From: Microcoleus sp. CAWBG506
Lineage (GTDB): Bacteria; Cyanobacteriota; Cyanobacteriia; Cyanobacteriales; Microcoleaceae
DNA length: 64,000 nt
Assembly: GCA_020883125.1 (NCBI GenBank)
Contig: JAHREW010000035.1
Location: 1-64,000 of the forward strand
Reading direction: 5' to 3'
This document shows positions 1 to 8,294 of the stretch, piece by piece. Below the pieces are notes generated by a model. It did not search any database. It had not been told where the DNA came from and was given only the letters and a program-made list of their open reading frames with translations. Each line of letters starts with the position of its first letter. The first letter of the stretch is position 1. A program made the position numbers and the translations under genes.

Positions 1-27
1 CAACCGCCAGGGTGGTTAAGTCGTGGG

Positions 28-90
28 GTGGGGGCGGGTTTATAGAATTTGTCTATACCGATGAAAGATATCGGTGAACCCGCCCCTACA
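28..90. repeat. Palindromic GGGGCGGGTTT repeat, copy 1
   Basis: The arms GGGGGCGGGTT and AACCCGCCCC face each other around a loop of about 37 bases that holds a smaller ACCGAT/ATCGGT hairpin. The right arm is followed by CTACA. The same arms occur at 20134..20195 and 55446..55506 with unrelated loops, so this is a dispersed intergenic palindrome and not a gene-specific terminator, though it may also end transcripts. Confidence 0.7.
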
Positions 91-126
91 AAATCTGCCC
101 TAATCGCCTTGGCAGTTGCTATATCA

Positions 127-612
127 TCAAAGCCACTGGCCGCCACGAAAACGCCAGTAGGGAAATAAAATCCGCATCAATGTTTGGGAAGCCACATAAA
201 TCGCTAGCCAGACAAAACTGTAGTGCAAACCAAAAGCCCTCAATTCCAAATCCTGCGGAGGTATGCCCGGTAAACCGACAATTTTGATTAAAAATAACAC
301 AAAAATTGATTCCCAAATTCCCGCCAGCAATTGAAAAGCACCAGGCCAATCTCGGTCCCAACGGAAATGCTGAATGTAGATATATAGAATATCCCAACCC
401 ATGCCAAAAATGCCTACATAGGCTAAAATCCTGAAAAATATGGCTCCTGATTGGGAGCCAATTAAACCCATGAAAAAAGGCAGTGTTGCTAAAACGCCTA
501 CAGTTGCAAATAATAAAATTCGAGTTTGCCAGCGACCAAATAAGGTAGGAGTCATCTGATTTTTGATGGGGAATTTTAGCCTGGAGATTGATTGAAAATC
601 CACTTTAACCAT
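127..612 (-). CDS. Four-helix integral membrane protein of unknown function
   Basis: I do not recognise this 161-residue protein. It has four clear hydrophobic stretches, near residues 32-52, 59-82, 93-113 and 127-150, so it is an inner-membrane protein with a polar N-terminus. Two starts are possible: ATG at 612 overlaps the 3' end of the upstream FHA-oxidoreductase gene by 37 bases, while ATG at 555 (residue 20) would leave a 20-base gap. Neither has a convincing ribosome binding site. The tight coupling to the FHA-oxidoreductase gene suggests co-transcription, and by inference a membrane partner for it. Confidence 0.75.
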   Translation of the reverse strand: MVKVDFQSISRLKFPIKNQMTPTLFGRWQTRILLFATVGVLATLPFFMGLIGSQSGAIFFRILAYVGIFGMGWDILYIYIQHFRWDRDWPGAFQLLAGIWESIFVLFLIKIVGLPGIPPQDLELRAFGLHYSFVWLAIYVASQTLMRILFPYWRFRGGQWL

Positions 613-2579
613 TGTACTAACGATCGCACAACGCTCAATTTCCGAACACCAGGAGCCTTGGCTTTGGCGAGACTTTCCACCGATCGCAAACCAGCATACT
701 GCAAGCCCAAAAAACTGTCCACCGGCGCATAATGACCCCCCAAAGTAATCGCACCCGCTGCGTACATCCGCCCATCCCCCTTACTCCCAGAAGCATTCCG
801 CATGGATAACACCTCAAAATCCTTTTGCACGCTCAAACGTCCCAGTCCATTCAAGGGCAGATTGTATTGCACCACCAAATCCTCCAGCAAAGGACTGGTT
901 TTCACCTTCGCATCCAAACCCGTAGCATCAATAATAAAATCAGCCTCTAACTGAATTTGTCCCTTGAGTTCTTTTTCCCGAATGTAAGTCACCGTGCGCT
1001 TTCGACTGTCGCGCTCAACTCGCTCCACTTCCCCAAAGGTAATCTGATACCATCCTTGACTCAAACCCTCTTGCACCATACGTCGCCAGTCGCTGCGGCT
1101 AGCAGTAGTAGTGCCGCCCCAATCTGTCAGCAACTGGGGCATCAATTCCGCTGGGGCTTTTTCCAACACCACCCGTAGTTCCCCGCCCCAGCAAGCTTTC
1201 GGCCAATTGAAAGGTTGAAATTCGTAGTGATTTTCGACGCTTCTTTGTGCGAAATTAAAGGTATTGCCAACAGGTTTGGGCGATCGCATCAAATGCAATA
1301 CTTGAATATTCTGGTTGCGTTGTCTGGCTTCGTAGAGTCGCTGCACCACCCGCGAAGCCACAATTCCCCGCCCGCGCAACAACACACTTCCACCACGGGC
1401 TTCCAACTGTTTGTAAACCTCGTCGTGGTTTTCGTAAGCATTCACCACAGACTTAAAATCCTGGGTGGTTTCGCGGTAAGCTTGCAAGTCTGGCAAAAAT
1501 TGAATGGCTGGATAGCCCGTGGCTAAATGCACGTATTTGGCGATCAAAAAAGCGTGATCCCGTTGCTGGGCATTGGATTTAGAATAAGCGATCGCGTACC
1601 TACCGTCATCTGTTTTGCGAATTCCCCGCACCCTAGCATAGCGAAACATCTGATTCCAGCCAATGCGATCGACCTCCCTGTCAATAGAATCAAACACATT
1701 TCCGGCGCGCGGCGTATAAGTTTCAGCAAAAGTTGGTTCCGCAAACACCTGCCACATCAATTTGAGGGACACTCCCAAGTGACCCTTGAGCAATTCCTGC
1801 CCAGCTTCCCGCAGCGCATAGGGAGGCCAACCCCAAATATTGTCTGGACAAGAGTCAGAATTCGATCGTAGCCGTTCGTGGAGCGGAATTTGAGAATTCA
1901 GACATAACCGACGGTAGCGGGCGTAAGGCTGATTTTCCATGGCCAAAACTGCAATTCGATCGGCCTTCACCCCACAAATTCTCAGCAAATCCACCCAAAT
2001 AAAGCTGCCCAAACCGCCTCCAATGGCTGCCCAATCTATCTCTGCTACGGGCATTCCCATGGATTGGAGCGATCGGATTGTCACCTCGGAAGCCTGCAAA
2101 AATTCCATCGGCGGAAACTCCCCTCTACTAAGGGTGGGGGAAGATGGCGACACCGCAGGCTGCTCCATGGTGGAGTCGGGGTCATTTGTCTGGGGGTTAA
2201 AGAAAATATGAGCATTGACAGACGGTGTTTCTATGGAATTAACCCCAAAAGAAATGCCGATCGCGTAGGGTCCTATTTGTAGCAGATCGCCATTGGCCAG
2301 CACGCACCGAGTTTGGCGCACCCCATTGACAAAAGTACCGTTGCGACTGCCAGTGTCAGTTAATACGATACTATCGGCTTCGGAGGCAATCACGGCGTGG
2401 AAGCGAGAAACTTGACTACTCCCAAGCCTAATTCGAGAAACTCGATCGCCATTAATGCTAGCAGGCATAGCTTCAAAAACTCGTCCTAAAGCGATGGGTA
2501 AGTCAAATATGGGGGAGCACCGAGCCCCGGTAACAGTATCTACCCAAGTCAGTCGCAGGCGCCAAGGTTGAGAATTCAT
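576..2579 (-). CDS. FHA domain fused to FAD/NAD(P)-binding oxidoreductase-like domain
   Basis: This 667-residue protein has an N-terminal forkhead-associated domain (about residues 27-110) with the phosphopeptide-binding signature: GR at 32-33, SRFH at 58-61, and GSRNGTFVNG at 77-86. A Pro/Ser-rich linker follows to about residue 155. The rest resembles FAD/NAD(P)-binding proteins of the NAD_binding_9 type, with a dinucleotide motif IGGGLGS near 186-192 and a late IDATGLD segment. FHA domains bind phosphothreonine, so the protein may be a redox enzyme directed to, or controlled by, Ser/Thr kinase targets; that is inference. The substrate is unknown. It is followed by a membrane protein and preceded by another FHA gene on the same strand. 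Confidence 0.85.
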   Translation of the reverse strand: MNSQPWRLRLTWVDTVTGARCSPIFDLPIALGRVFEAMPASINGDRVSRIRLGSSQVSRFHAVIASEADSIVLTDTGSRNGTFVNGVRQTRCVLANGDLLQIGPYAIGISFGVNSIETPSVNAHIFFNPQTNDPDSTMEQPAVSPSSPTLSRGEFPPMEFLQASEVTIRSLQSMGMPVAEIDWAAIGGGLGSFIWVDLLRICGVKADRIAVLAMENQPYARYRRLCLNSQIPLHERLRSNSDSCPDNIWGWPPYALREAGQELLKGHLGVSLKLMWQVFAEPTFAETYTPRAGNVFDSIDREVDRIGWNQMFRYARVRGIRKTDDGRYAIAYSKSNAQQRDHAFLIAKYVHLATGYPAIQFLPDLQAYRETTQDFKSVVNAYENHDEVYKQLEARGGSVLLRGRGIVASRVVQRLYEARQRNQNIQVLHLMRSPKPVGNTFNFAQRSVENHYEFQPFNWPKACWGGELRVVLEKAPAELMPQLLTDWGGTTTASRSDWRRMVQEGLSQGWYQITFGEVERVERDSRKRTVTYIREKELKGQIQLEADFIIDATGLDAKVKTSPLLEDLVVQYNLPLNGLGRLSVQKDFEVLSMRNASGSKGDGRMYAAGAITLGGHYAPVDSFLGLQYAGLRSVESLAKAKAPGVRKLSVVRSLVQWLKWIFNQSPG

Positions 2580-2666
2580 GACTATTGTTAAAACATCCGC
2601 GATCGTAGCATCTGCAATTGTTTAAAGTTAAGTCTAGGCCCTAATATCCGCTGACTTCAACTGCGA

Positions 2667-3197
2667 TTAAGGCGAAAGAAACACACTAGCAGCCGCCGCC
2701 AAAGAAGTACCACACCAGGGACACCCAGCACTCAATTGAGCATAGGGCGAAGTGCGGGCACACTTAGGACACAGCAAACCGTAGGTTGAAGGCACCGTGG
2801 GCGAGGCACAAACTTGAGTCGGTTTCTCCCATAGCAAAACCGTCTGGGGAATCCCAGCTTCCGTTGCAGATACCGAAACCACCTCCAGTTCTACTTCACC
2901 TAAACGGATGCGACTACCAGACATCAATTTTACCTCCCCTTGGGCGATAATTTTCCCATCTACCACTGACGGATTGCTTGGGCGCAAATTTCGCACTTCA
3001 AACTCCTGGGATGCGGGATTAAAAAATATTTCGATGTGGAGTCCCGATACCGTTGGATGGGACAATACTATATCGCATTTACTGGGGTCGCGCCCGATCC
3101 TCACCGTTCCCAGATTTTTGCTCGGCTGTCCGTTTTCAATGGTCTGATGTTTACGCACCCCAGCCTCAGTCCATTCTAAAGTAAGCTGGTTTGTCAT
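2667..3197 (-). CDS. FHA domain protein with C-terminal zinc ribbon
   Basis: The 176-residue protein has an FHA domain over about residues 25-110, with GRD at 35-37, a core TVSGLH at 49-54, and an N in the NPS loop where classic FHA domains have RNGT. The C-terminus holds two CxxC knuckles, CPKC at 143-146 and CPWC at 159-162, which form a likely zinc ribbon. Together these suggest an adaptor that reads phosphothreonine and binds another protein or nucleic acid. It lies 87 bases upstream of the FHA-oxidoreductase gene in the same direction and is probably in the same unit. The target is not visible from sequence. Confidence 0.85.
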   Translation of the reverse strand: MTNQLTLEWTEAGVRKHQTIENGQPSKNLGTVRIGRDPSKCDIVLSHPTVSGLHIEIFFNPASQEFEVRNLRPSNPSVVDGKIIAQGEVKLMSGSRIRLGEVELEVVSVSATEAGIPQTVLLWEKPTQVCASPTVPSTYGLLCPKCARTSPYAQLSAGCPWCGTSLAAAASVFLSP

Positions 3198-3253
3198 GAT
3201 TTTGTTGCTTCCTCAGATATAGAAAAATTTTACTTACTCATAATTATCCAAAC

Positions 3254-3282
3254 AAAAAAGCCCCACCAGGGGGGCTTTTTTC
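3254..3282 (-). terminator. Rho-independent terminator
   Basis: A-run, GCCCC, loop ACCA, GGGGC and T-run form a strong hairpin with T-tracts on both sides. It lies about 150 bases after the stop of the KGG gene on the minus strand and just upstream of the zinc-ribbon FHA gene, so it most likely separates the two. Confidence 0.85.
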
Positions 3283-3429
3283 TATTGGATTGACTTTTGT
3301 CGAGAGAGAAATTGGTGTTTGCAAGCTGTTAGCGCCTGCAATTTTTTTACTCTCAAAAGTGTTTGCTAATTGCTTGACTCATCCCACTGTCAAACCACAT
3401 TTCCTTAAGTGTGTGGATTGCTAGCAGAC

Positions 3430-3660
3430 TTAAGCTTCGGTTTTGCGGCTTTTCCGGCCACCTTCGCGACCAATTTGAGCCATGTGCTCCCGATTTCTGC
3501 TGACAGCTTCGCCACCTTTTTGACCTGCTTGTCTCGCTTCTTCCGAAGTAAATTCGTGAGCAGTACCTTTAGCGTGGGCAGCTTTTCCGCCTTTGCTAGC
3601 AATTGCGCGCTGTTTTTCTGCGTCCATAGAAGCGAATCCGCGTTTGCTTTTCTCAGCCAT
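3430..3660 (-). CDS. KGG-repeat stress protein (GsiB/YciG/con-10 type)
   Basis: This small (76-residue) very hydrophilic protein carries the KGG family pattern: ASKGGKAAHAKG, AGQKGGEAVSRN and GREGGRKSRK, three G-G turns spaced by about 20 residues. Families with this motif (YciG, GsiB, con-10) are induced by starvation, desiccation or general stress and are thought to be disordered protectants. A GGAG ribosome binding site sits 8 bases before the ATG at 3658-3660. It stands alone as a single gene, with a strong terminator downstream. Confidence 0.88.
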   Translation of the reverse strand: MAEKSKRGFASMDAEKQRAIASKGGKAAHAKGTAHEFTSEEARQAGQKGGEAVSRNREHMAQIGREGGRKSRKTEA

Positions 3661-3734
3661 GACTGTCTCCTTGTTTTTTTTCTAATTGTTTGGATCGATC
3701 GCACCTTAGTCTGCCACTGTAGTTGGTAATCCAA

Positions 3735-4128
3735 TTGATACTCCCCAGCCCTTTCATAGACGGGGATTCTTGAAGAGTCCAGAGTCTGACTTTCAAAGGC
3801 CCTATCAAGTCGCCACTACTCACTCCATTTGAATTTCTTCAAACATTGCGTATACTTTTTTTTGCTTTCGCCCTGCCATCGATCGCCAACAGATACGGTA
3901 CGCTCTACATCCTGCTATTGTTTGCCCTTTAACTATTCCGAATCTGAGTCGGAGCTGTCCGTTGCCGGAATTGCTCGCCCTCTAGGATGTTTCAACACGT
4001 AGATGGTTATTCTTACTCGATCGTCTTTCATGGTAACATCATTTCCTGATTAACCACGTAAAGAAATATTGAAGGCGGTTGAAACCGCTACCGACTAGGA
4101 CCCGTGTCTAAAGCCAGGGGCTTGTATC
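3735..4128 (-). mobile_element. IS200/IS605-type relic or non-autonomous element (right end clear)
   Basis: Read on the minus strand, 3772..3735 has the layout GAAT, CCCC, loop, GGGG, AGTATCAA. The right end of the intact TnpB element at 12947 has the same layout (GAAT, stem, loop, stem, AGTGTCAA). A short AGCC/GGCT hairpin near 4106-4124 could be the left end, giving about 390 bp. There is no tnpA or full tnpB inside. A possible 32-codon ORF lies at 3933..4031 on the minus strand, with an acidic Ser/Asp tail. The rest of the 977-base gap between the KGG gene and nfi holds the 106-bp repeat at 4234 and nothing else I can name. Confidence 0.45.
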
Positions 4129-4233
4129 TCGTTCTTCGGTCAGCGATCGGGTTTGTGACCGTAAAGTATGAAACGTCATCATACCAGTTTAAACCATAGG
4201 TTTGACTAGAAGGACGATCGGTTCATGAGTTTA

Positions 4234-4339
4234 TAGGACTTATGCAGAAGCCTGGTTTTTTTAACGAAAAAACATCGTTACAGCCAGCGACAAGATTCAA
4301 AAAACCCGGTTCCTTGTGTTTTTTCTTGCATAAGTCCTA
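4234..4339. repeat. 106-bp element with 13-bp perfect terminal inverted repeats
   Basis: The ends are TAGGACTTATGCA (4234-4246) and its exact complement TGCATAAGTCCTA (4327-4339). Inside are GGTTTTTTT and AAAAAACCCGG arms, which recur at 37681..37758. No protein is encoded. It looks like a miniature, MITE-like element. Confidence 0.65.
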
Positions 4340-4637
4340 ATTTACCAATGTGAAGCAAAAATCTTTCACATTTGGCGCTTTAAGTTTCTTGAGTCAATCT
4401 TTAACCGAGTTACTGTCTTTGAATCACTCTAACAATCTCCCGACTTTAATACCTCTTTCTCAGGTATAGTCATTTTTTATTTCGCTAGAAGGATGGAACC
4501 AAAAACCCAATGTTTCTCGACTCAAAGGATTTTTTGACAGCAGGCGACACCTCAATCACTAAAAGTCAAAAGTCCAAAGAGGGATACTTTTTTGTCTTTT
4601 TACTTTTGATTTTGTCGATGTCTTCCGGCCTAGCCAA

Positions 4638-5291
4638 TTATCCAGATGTTAACTGGTCTGCTGATCGCGTTGTTTCTGGCAAGCGATATTTCAGGGCGCA
4701 GCGCAGCACATAATCGATCGCACTTACTAAGTTTACCTTATGACCGATCGAAACATAAATCGGCTTTACTCCTGTTTGAGTTCTCAGTGCTGCACCTACA
4801 GTTTGTCCGCAATCTTGCAAAGGCTGCCAACTCCCCCGCTCTAAACCTACTTCTGAATGTTCCCCAATAAATCGAGTTTTAGCAACTCCGATGGTCGCAA
4901 TTGAGGTCAAAACTCCCAAATGGCAGGCCAGACCGAACCTGCGCGGATGAGCCAAGCCTTGACCGTCGCACAATATTAAGTCTGGCATCAGATCGATCTT
5001 TTCTAAAGCCTGGAGAACAGCAGGCACTTCTCGAAAAGACAGGAAGCCGGGAACGTAAGGGAAAGCAGTCACACTACAAGCCGTCGCCTGCTGCTGTAAC
5101 TGTAAATCAGGAAAGCTCAGAACCGTTACAGCAGCCTGCGAAACCGCATCTGAACTGTCATAGCCCACATCTACCCCTGCAACGTACCGCACTGTTGACA
5201 GTTGGTTTTCGGCAATTACCAAGGACCGGAGTTGTTCTTGAATGGCGATCGCCTCTTCAATTGTTTGTGGCCAAGGGTGTTGCTGCTGCAT
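4638..5291 (-). CDS. nfi: Endonuclease V (deoxyinosine 3' endonuclease)
   Basis: This 217-residue protein matches endonuclease V over its full usual length. Visible motifs are GVDVGY (catalytic D41), YVPGFLSFRE (E88, with the strand-separating PYxP-type wedge just before it) and CDGQGLAHPRRFG (D109), followed by GVAKTRF. Known members cut the second phosphodiester bond 3' of deoxyinosine and start repair of deaminated adenine. ATG at 5289-5291 is used. It is a single-gene unit with no obvious operon partner. An ORF on the other strand overlapping its C-terminus (4510..4713) is not convincing. Confidence 0.95.
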   Translation of the reverse strand: MQQQHPWPQTIEEAIAIQEQLRSLVIAENQLSTVRYVAGVDVGYDSSDAVSQAAVTVLSFPDLQLQQQATACSVTAFPYVPGFLSFREVPAVLQALEKIDLMPDLILCDGQGLAHPRRFGLACHLGVLTSIATIGVAKTRFIGEHSEVGLERGSWQPLQDCGQTVGAALRTQTGVKPIYVSIGHKVNLVSAIDYVLRCALKYRLPETTRSADQLTSG

Positions 5292-5497
5292 TTAGACCTC
5301 AATGTGACCTCAATTCAACCGCTCTCATCTAACCTTAACCTATTCTGCCGCATTTTTGAACTTGATTTATTTATATTTGATGGCTATAAATTTTATTGGC
5401 CCCCTGAAGGCGATCGGATAGCCCTTAATTTTTTAGTCATAGTCTTATTACTGACACTGTGAAGGTAATTTTAGATACTCACAACCCTCTGACTTTT

Positions 5498-5647
5498 ATG
5501 AATCAAATAAATGAATTTATGAAAGGCAATATCCTAAATAGGCAGCAAGCAATTGAAAAATGGGATGGTAAGTTTCCCACAGTCATGGGAGGAAACAGCA
5601 GCTTGCCGCTAATGAATATTAGGCCACCAGGTCAACCAGGGAAATAG
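5498..5647 (+). CDS. Possible 49-residue peptide of unknown function
   Basis: An ORF from ATG at 5498 encodes 49 residues, with an amphipathic N-terminal half and a Gly/Ser/Pro-rich tail ending RPPGQPGK. A longer version starts at GTG 5459. I recognise no family. There is no strong ribosome binding site, and the stop falls at the edge of a dispersed repeat. It could be a small conserved protein, a peptide precursor or a gene remnant. Nothing else codes in 5292-5806. Confidence 0.25.
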   Translation: MNQINEFMKGNILNRQQAIEKWDGKFPTVMGGNSSLPLMNIRPPGQPGK

Positions 5648-5773
5648 TTTGGGTGCATCTGTGTTTGGCAAATATATTCGTAGGGGCTATAGCATGACCG
5701 CTGTAAATCTCTGGCGCGAGCTAATAAATTGTCTGCGGTCATGCTTCGCCTATGCAAAATCGGGATGCTCCCA
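5647..5773 (+). repeat. About 125-bp dispersed palindromic element, copy 1
   Basis: The element runs from AGTTTGGGT to TCGGGATGCTCCC and contains the arms AGCATGACCGC and GCGGTCATGCT around an AT-rich loop. A second copy lies in reverse orientation at 36643..36768. It sits after the small ORF and just downstream of the response-regulator stop. Confidence 0.8.
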
Positions 5774-5806
5774 ATAGTTTTCCATTAAAATAACTATTCA
5801 AACCCC

Positions 5807-6457
5807 TCAATTCCCCAGTTGCGATCGTACTGACTGAGCAAACAAAGCCGCTTGAGTGCGATCGCGCAAATTTAACCTACTCAAAATATTAGTCACATAA
5901 TTCTTGACCGTATTTTCCGACAAAAACAGCGTTCCCGCAATCTCGCGGTTATTTGCTCCCGAAGCAATTAACCGCAAAACTTCCAACTCTCTAGCAGTAA
6001 GCAGCGCTAATTCTGGGGAAAATTCTACCGGAGAAGTCGCAGTTGTAGGCGGCACTAAAGCTTTTTCAAACAATCCCGGACCCAGTTGAGTGTGTCCCTT
6101 ATAAACAGCTCGAATTGCCATTGCCAATTCCTCTGGTTCAGTATCTTTAAGTAAATAGCCCTTTGCCCCCAGCCGCATGGCTTGGGAAACGTATTCGTCG
6201 TCATCAAAAGTTGTTAAAACCAAAACTTTGGTTTCAGGATACTGTTGAGAAATTGCGCGAGGTGTGGCCACACCGTCCATGACAGGCATTCGGATGTCCA
6301 TCAGCACAATATCCGGTTGCAGGGAAGCAATTTGTTCGATCGCCCTTTGCCCGTTTTCTGCTTCACCAATTACTTGCATATCACCATTGCATTCCAGCAT
6401 ACTTTTGAGTCCTTGGCGAATAATATGCTGGTCATCTACTAATAAAATTCGGATCAT
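5807..6457 (-). CDS. NarL/FixJ-family response regulator
   Basis: The 216-residue protein has a receiver domain (residues 1-118) with the acidic pair D8-D9, the phosphorylation site D54 in VLMDIRMPVMDG, T82-T83 and K104. A LuxR-type helix-turn-helix follows (about 150-208), with LTARELEVLRLIASG and NREIAGTLFLSENTVKNY. It should be a DNA-binding transcriptional regulator controlled by phosphorylation. The histidine kinase gene upstream on the same strand (6618..7889) is of the matching HisKA_3 type and is the natural partner, but that kinase is broken by a stop codon. A REP-like repeat fills the gap between them. Confidence 0.93.
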   Translation of the reverse strand: MIRILLVDDQHIIRQGLKSMLECNGDMQVIGEAENGQRAIEQIASLQPDIVLMDIRMPVMDGVATPRAISQQYPETKVLVLTTFDDDEYVSQAMRLGAKGYLLKDTEPEELAMAIRAVYKGHTQLGPGLFEKALVPPTTATSPVEFSPELALLTARELEVLRLIASGANNREIAGTLFLSENTVKNYVTNILSRLNLRDRTQAALFAQSVRSQLGN

Positions 6458-6510
6458 ATAGAAATCTTATTTTAGTTGTATATAGCGACCCTAAATCATT
6501 TGTATGATTA

Positions 6511-6583
6511 TTGTAGGGGCAATCCCCCCGTGGTTGCCCCGATATCTCCGGGGTAGGCACGCACCATCCACTACCCCTACAAA
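6511..6583. repeat. Palindromic repeat between kinase and regulator genes
   Basis: TTGTAGGGGCAA and TTGCCCC form one hairpin (6511-6540), and TGTAGGGG with CCCCTACA closes a larger one (to about 6583). The TAGGGGC/GCCCCTA ends resemble the GGGGCGGGTTT repeats elsewhere in the window. Confidence 0.6.
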
Positions 6584-6617
6584 TATTTTTTTAAAGAACC
6601 GATCGCGTTGCATAAAG

Positions 6618-7889
6618 CTACGGCAAAAGTTTTGATAAAGGAAATGTAATGCTGATGCGGCAGCCAGCTTTGGGCTGACTGTAAAGATTAAATTCGCCAC
6701 CGAGTGCAGCAGTCCGTTCTCGCATTCCTTGAAGTCCAAATCCGGTAGTGTTTTGACTGGGGTTAAATCCCCTGCCATTATCCTCGATCGACAGGTGAAT
6801 TGTACCCGCGTGCTGGTGAACTTCCACAGCCACAGCCTTTGCTAGAGCGTGTTTGCTAATATTTGTCAGCGATTCTTGCACGATGCGGTACAAAGTTGTG
6901 TTGATTTCCGGTGATAGGGACAGGGATAAATTGACCGTGCAGGAGGGTACAATCCCGGTTGTTTACTGAAAGTCAGCAAGCAATTTTTGGATAGCCGATT
7001 CTAGGGATTTTCCTTGCAACGGATTCGATCGCAAAACAGAAACAGAACGCCGCACTTCTAATAAAGCTTCCGCCCCTAACTGTTTAGCTGCTTTGACAAA
7101 GGAGAGTGCTTTTTCGCTGCTGGATTCCCAAAATAGCAAAGCGTTATTAATTTGAATAGTTTGGGCTGCTAAAGTGTGTCCTAGTCCATCGTGAATTTCG
7201 CGGGCGATGCGGTTGCGTTCTTGCAAAGTTGCTTGGTTTTCAATTCGCAGAGCGTACTGTCTGAGTTGGTCATGGGCGATGGCTAATTCTGCGTGAACAA
7301 TTTCTAACTGTTCGCGACTTTGACGCTCGGCAAGCAGGGCATTAACTAATAATAAAGCAAATACTAAAGTCAGCGCAAACATCAATACAGAATTTAACCG
7401 CCAATTCCACACTGTGGTGATGATATGCTGGGGAGCGATGGGTCGAGATAAAAATAGCGTGCCAAAGAAAATTAAGGCTAAACTCAGAACAATCCACTGT
7501 CCGGTTTGCCGAAATACTACGCAATTTCGCAATACTAAGACTAGGGACAGCAGAAAGATCGATCGCGGGGATAAGTTGTCTTGACTCGCAAGTAAAAAAA
7601 TCAAGCCGAATTCTAAAGCAGTATACAGAGATTTTTTCAAAGCTGAACCTATGGGCAGTATGAAACTCATCGCACCAAAAAGGGCGATCGCCAGCACTCG
7701 CACCAACAGCGACCAAGATAACTGGAACGGCAGCAGTATTTCCATCAAGGCGACAGTACCTAGCAGCAGCCATTCTAAATAAAGCAGCAGCGGAAACGAT
7801 TCGTAGTTCGGGCGATTCATCATAGGTTCCCAAACCAGATCCCACACTGACGAGAATGCTGGTATTTTTATAATTTTAGAGATGGTCAT
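6618..7889 (-). pseudogene. NarL-type sensor histidine kinase with one in-frame stop
   Basis: A 424-codon frame encodes an N-terminal membrane region with about six hydrophobic segments. It continues with a HisKA_3 dimerisation domain, phospho-acceptor His in NRIAREIHDGLGH, and a HATPase domain with LYRIVQESLTN, DNGRGF and GFGLQGMRER. Codon 309 is TAA (6963-6965), between LLADFQ and TTGIVPS, exactly where the two domains join. The reading frame is unchanged on both sides, and a single C-to-T change in a CAA Gln codon explains it. The two pieces are an intact N-terminal part (6963..7889) and an ATPase part that could only restart at TTG 6893. The gene is probably non-functional unless the stop is a read error. 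It pairs with the regulator at 5807. Confidence 0.85.
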
Positions 7890-8011
7890 GGGATTTTAGA
7901 TTGAAGAATTGAAGAATTGACTGCACTGATGAATCATTGAGCGGGTCGAGTTGACACAACATTTTTCTTCTTCCTTCTTGTTGATTGTTACTGGTTCCCT
8001 CTTGTTCCTTC

Positions 8012-8294
8012 CATTGGTGTCAACTTTCCAGGCAACACCCGCAGTCCTGTAGTCCGACAGTCCGGCAGGGGTTTAAACCCCTGCCTCAAAGCTGAAGTCC
8101 TCTGAAAGAGGACTAATAGACATCTCATAAAAAGCAGGTTTTGGACAGGCAGGATGCCTGTTACACAAGAATGATAAGAGATGTCTAATGAACTATTCAG
8201 TCCTCTTTGAGAGGACTTTCGCTATTAGCCAGGGGTTTAAACCCCTGGCGGTATTTGAACCCGATCGGTATTTCAGCTTAAGTTGACACCAATG
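8012..8294. mobile_element. 283-bp MITE with 14-bp TIRs and 5-bp target duplication
   Basis: The ends are CATTGGTGTCAACT (8012-8025) and AGTTGACACCAATG (8281-8294), perfect inverted repeats. CCTTC lies directly outside both (8007-8011 and 8295-8299), as expected of a target-site duplication. Inside, nested palindromes are arranged symmetrically: CAGGGGTTTAAACCCCTG near both ends (8065-8084 and 8230-8247), AGTCCTCT/AGAGGACT hairpins (8096-8114 and 8200-8218), and AGACATCTC/GAGATGTCT in the middle. No coding sequence is present. Confidence 0.8.

Noticed and set aside
4510-4713. 67-codon ORF with a hydrophobic stretch
   Set aside because: It overlaps the end of nfi on the opposite strand and lacks support from composition or spacing.
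6963-6965. Programmed stop readthrough in the kinase
   Set aside because: No recoding signal or selenocysteine/pyrrolysine context (the stop is TAA); a point change or read error is simpler.
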